The notes under the pieces: model-generated
Told to the model about the DNA's origin: nothing
Databases searched by the model: none
What the model saw: the letters and a program-made list of their open reading frames with translations, nothing else
In this document: positions 62,414 through 64,000 of the stretch, in pieces
Layout: the number at the start of each line of letters is the position of its first letter
How positions within the stretch are numbered: the stretch's first letter is position 1
NCBI RefSeq assembly: GCF_902497625.1
Contig: NZ_CABVGX010000005.1
Coordinates: 1-64,000 of the forward strand
Length of the DNA stretch: 64,000 nt
Reading direction: 5' to 3'
Source of the DNA: Pseudomonas fluorescens
GTDB lineage: Bacteria > Pseudomonadota > Gammaproteobacteria > Pseudomonadales > Pseudomonadaceae
Position numbers and translations under genes: made by a program

Positions 62414-63481
62414 TCAAAGGCTGGATTTGTGGATGACCTGCAGGCTCATCTGCTCCAGCAATTTGTTCATGTGAATGAACGGCGCGAAGCGTTTGTCCTG
62501 GGTCTGGCCGTGGAAAAAACGGTAGTAAATCTGCTGCACGATACCGGCCAGGCGGAACAGCCCGTAGGTGTAATAGAAATCGAAATTGTCGATCTCGATG
62601 CCTGAGCGTTGCGCGTAATAATCGACAAATTCACGGCGGGTCAGCATACCCGGCGCATGGCTTGGCTGCCGACGCAGCAATTGCACCGGTGCCGGGTCGC
62701 CGGCTTCGATCCAGTAGGCGAGCGTGTTGCCCAGATCCATCAGCGGATCGCCCAGGGTAGTGAGTTCCCAGTCGAGCACGCCGATGATCTGCATCGGGTT
62801 GTTCGGGTCGAGGATCACGTTGTCGAAGCGATAGTCGTTGTGCACGATGCTTGAAGTCGGGTGGTCGGCGGGCATCTTGTCATTGAGCCAGGCCTTCACC
62901 GCTTCCCACTGCGGCGCATCGGGGGTCAGCGCCTTTTCGTAGCGCTCGCTCCAACCCTTTATCTGGCGGGCGACATAACCCTCCGGCTTGCCCAGGTCGC
63001 CGAGCCCGCAGGCGTTGTAATCGACCTGGTGCAGCTCGACGAATTTGTCGATGAAGCTTTTGCATAATGCCTCGGTTTTCGTCGAGTCCAGCCCCAGTTC
63101 CGGCGGCAAATCGGAACGCAGGATGATCCCCTTGACCCGCTCCATCACATAGAACTCGGCGCCGATCACCGACTCGTCAGTGCAGTGCACGTAGGCTTTC
63201 GGGCAATACGGGAAGCCGTCGCGCAATTGATTAAGGATGCGAAATTCACGCCCCATGTCGTGGGCGGACCTGGCCTTGTGGCCAAACGGCGGGCGACGCA
63301 GGACGAACTCCTGTTCCGGGTATTCGAGCAGGTAAGTGAGGTTGGACGCGCCACCTGGAAACTGGCTGATACGTGGCAAGCCGCTGAGTCCCGGGATATG
63401 GGCCTTTACGTAGGGATCGATCAGGCTGGCATCGAGTTCTTCGCCGCTGCGGATTCGGGTGGACTGGTCAGTAAGCGCCAT
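62414..63481 (-). CDS. Phosphotransferase family protein (APH fold, ACAD10-like)
   Basis: 355 residues. The kinase-like core has the nucleotide/metal motifs HNDYRFDNVILDPNN (catalytic Asp) and GVLDWELTTLGDPLMDLG. Homologues sit with acyl-CoA dehydrogenases and SDRs and are proposed to phosphorylate short hydroxyacyl substrates. First of a two-gene unit with the SDR downstream; AAGGGATAAAC precedes the ATG at 63481. Confidence 0.85.
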   Translation of the reverse strand: MALTDQSTRIRSGEELDASLIDPYVKAHIPGLSGLPRISQFPGGASNLTYLLEYPEQEFVLRRPPFGHKARSAHDMGREFRILNQLRDGFPYCPKAYVHCTDESVIGAEFYVMERVKGIILRSDLPPELGLDSTKTEALCKSFIDKFVELHQVDYNACGLGDLGKPEGYVARQIKGWSERYEKALTPDAPQWEAVKAWLNDKMPADHPTSSIVHNDYRFDNVILDPNNPMQIIGVLDWELTTLGDPLMDLGNTLAYWIEAGDPAPVQLLRRQPSHAPGMLTRREFVDYYAQRSGIEIDNFDFYYTYGLFRLAGIVQQIYYRFFHGQTQDKRFAPFIHMNKLLEQMSLQVIHKSSL

Positions 63482-63624
63482 GTTTATCCCTTCTGCTTAT
63501 TCTGGAGGCCTGAAACTATTGGCTAATCTAATGCGCGCACCTGATAGCGACAACCACGATCACCCCTTATAGGTGAGCGTGTTGCCGGGCAATCATTGCT
63601 TTTGATACGCCTGTTTGAATCGTC

Positions 63625-64000
63625 CTACAAGACGGCCTGACTTTCCGCTTCCGGCAGGTCAATCGGGGTCAAGACCGGTTGCCCGGAAAAGAACGCTGCC
63701 AGGTTTCGCCCGACCAGCTCGACGGTGCCCTTGGTGGCTTCCGGCGACAATCCTGCAACGTGCGGGGTCAGAATCACGTTGCTCAACACCTTGAGAGCGT
63801 CCGGGACCTGAGGCTCGTGATCAAACACATCAAGCGCCGCGCCGGCGATGCGCCGCTGTTCAAGTGCGCCAATCAGATCCGTCGTCTGAATGACGCTGGC
63901 ACGCGCGATGTTAACGATGAATCCGTTAGGTCCCAAGGCATCGAGTACAGATCGGTTGATCAAATGCCTGGTGCCCAATCCACCCGGAGTGGCGACCACC
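63625..64000 (-). CDS. D-2-hydroxyacid dehydrogenase (5' partial)
   Basis: Only the C-terminal about 124 residues lie in the window; the gene begins beyond base 64000. FIVNIARASVIQTTDLIGAL is the end of the NAD domain, and DVFDHEPQ and LTPHVAGLSP hold the catalytic Glu and His. It is a glyoxylate/hydroxypyruvate reductase-like enzyme; exact substrate unknown. Nothing notable in the 143-bp gap before the phosphotransferase gene. Confidence 0.85.
   Translation of the reverse strand, partial: VVATPGGLGTRHLINRSVLDALGPNGFIVNIARASVIQTTDLIGALEQRRIAGAALDVFDHEPQVPDALKVLSNVILTPHVAGLSPEATKGTVELVGRNLAAFFSGQPVLTPIDLPEAESQAVL

Overview
The window is a GC-rich chromosomal segment from a Pseudomonas of the fluorescens group. 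This is inferred from gene content: the bkdR/bkdA1A2B/lpdV cluster, a PauR/PuuR regulator, an OprD-family porin, DUF1652, AlkC, a protealysin/emfourin pair and three families of Pseudomonas REP palindromes. No species assignment is possible from sequence reading alone. No rRNA, tRNA, CRISPR array, insertion-sequence transposase or prophage was seen.

Layout. 1-1.8 kb: the 3' part of a gamma-glutamylputrescine oxidase-like gene, whose C-terminus is replaced by REP-derived sequence, and its PuuR-type regulator. 1.8-9.8 kb: small secreted or membrane proteins, a CAP-domain protein, a SleB-type hydrolase gene broken by an in-frame amber codon, a dienelactone hydrolase, a DoxX protein and a long ProA-like dehydrogenase. 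Two REP-anchored arrays of 8-9 bp repeats lie here. 10.3-12.9 kb: topoisomerase III and a DUF427 protein. 13.0-17.2 kb: a FecI/FecR/STN-type TonB-receptor iron-signalling module behind a Fur box. 17.2-24 kb: lldD, a 1-kb repeat-only region, an MHS-family transporter, a GMC oxidoreductase and a LysR regulator. 24-29.4 kb: AlkC coupled to a CPA2 antiporter, an RcnB-like protein, emfourin and an M4 protealysin, and an FKBP. 29.5-33.8 kb: an SDR, a LexA-box-preceded radical SAM/TIGR03915 pair, and ilvE. 33.8-39.8 kb: a tandemly duplicated REPIN, then the branched-chain keto acid dehydrogenase operon and divergent bkdR. 39.9-42.6 kb: a persulfide-dioxygenase-like MBL protein with a TauE permease, and an aldose epimerase. 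42.8-49.0 kb: a hexuronate uptake and oxidation cluster (OprD porin, uronate dehydrogenase, SMP-30 lactonase, TRAP transporter). 49.2-50.5 kb: copCD. 50.6-59.1 kb: the reductive pyrimidine cluster (TetR regulator, preA, preT, dihydropyrimidinase, NCS1 permease, beta-ureidopropionase-type hydrolase). 59.2-64 kb: a triple-PAS LuxR regulator, DUF1652, a small lipoprotein, an SDR plus phosphotransferase pair, and the end of a D-2-hydroxyacid dehydrogenase.

Functional themes are nitrogen and carbon scavenging (polyamines, pyrimidines, branched-chain amino acids, hexuronates, lactate), iron and copper handling, and DNA repair. The most unusual content is non-coding: REP-anchored 8-9 bp arrays with related units, a tandem REPIN duplication, an inverted pair of a long intergenic element with one deleted copy, a long inverted repeat abutting the bkdR start codon, and a nearly identical palindrome placed at matching distances upstream of two hexuronate genes.
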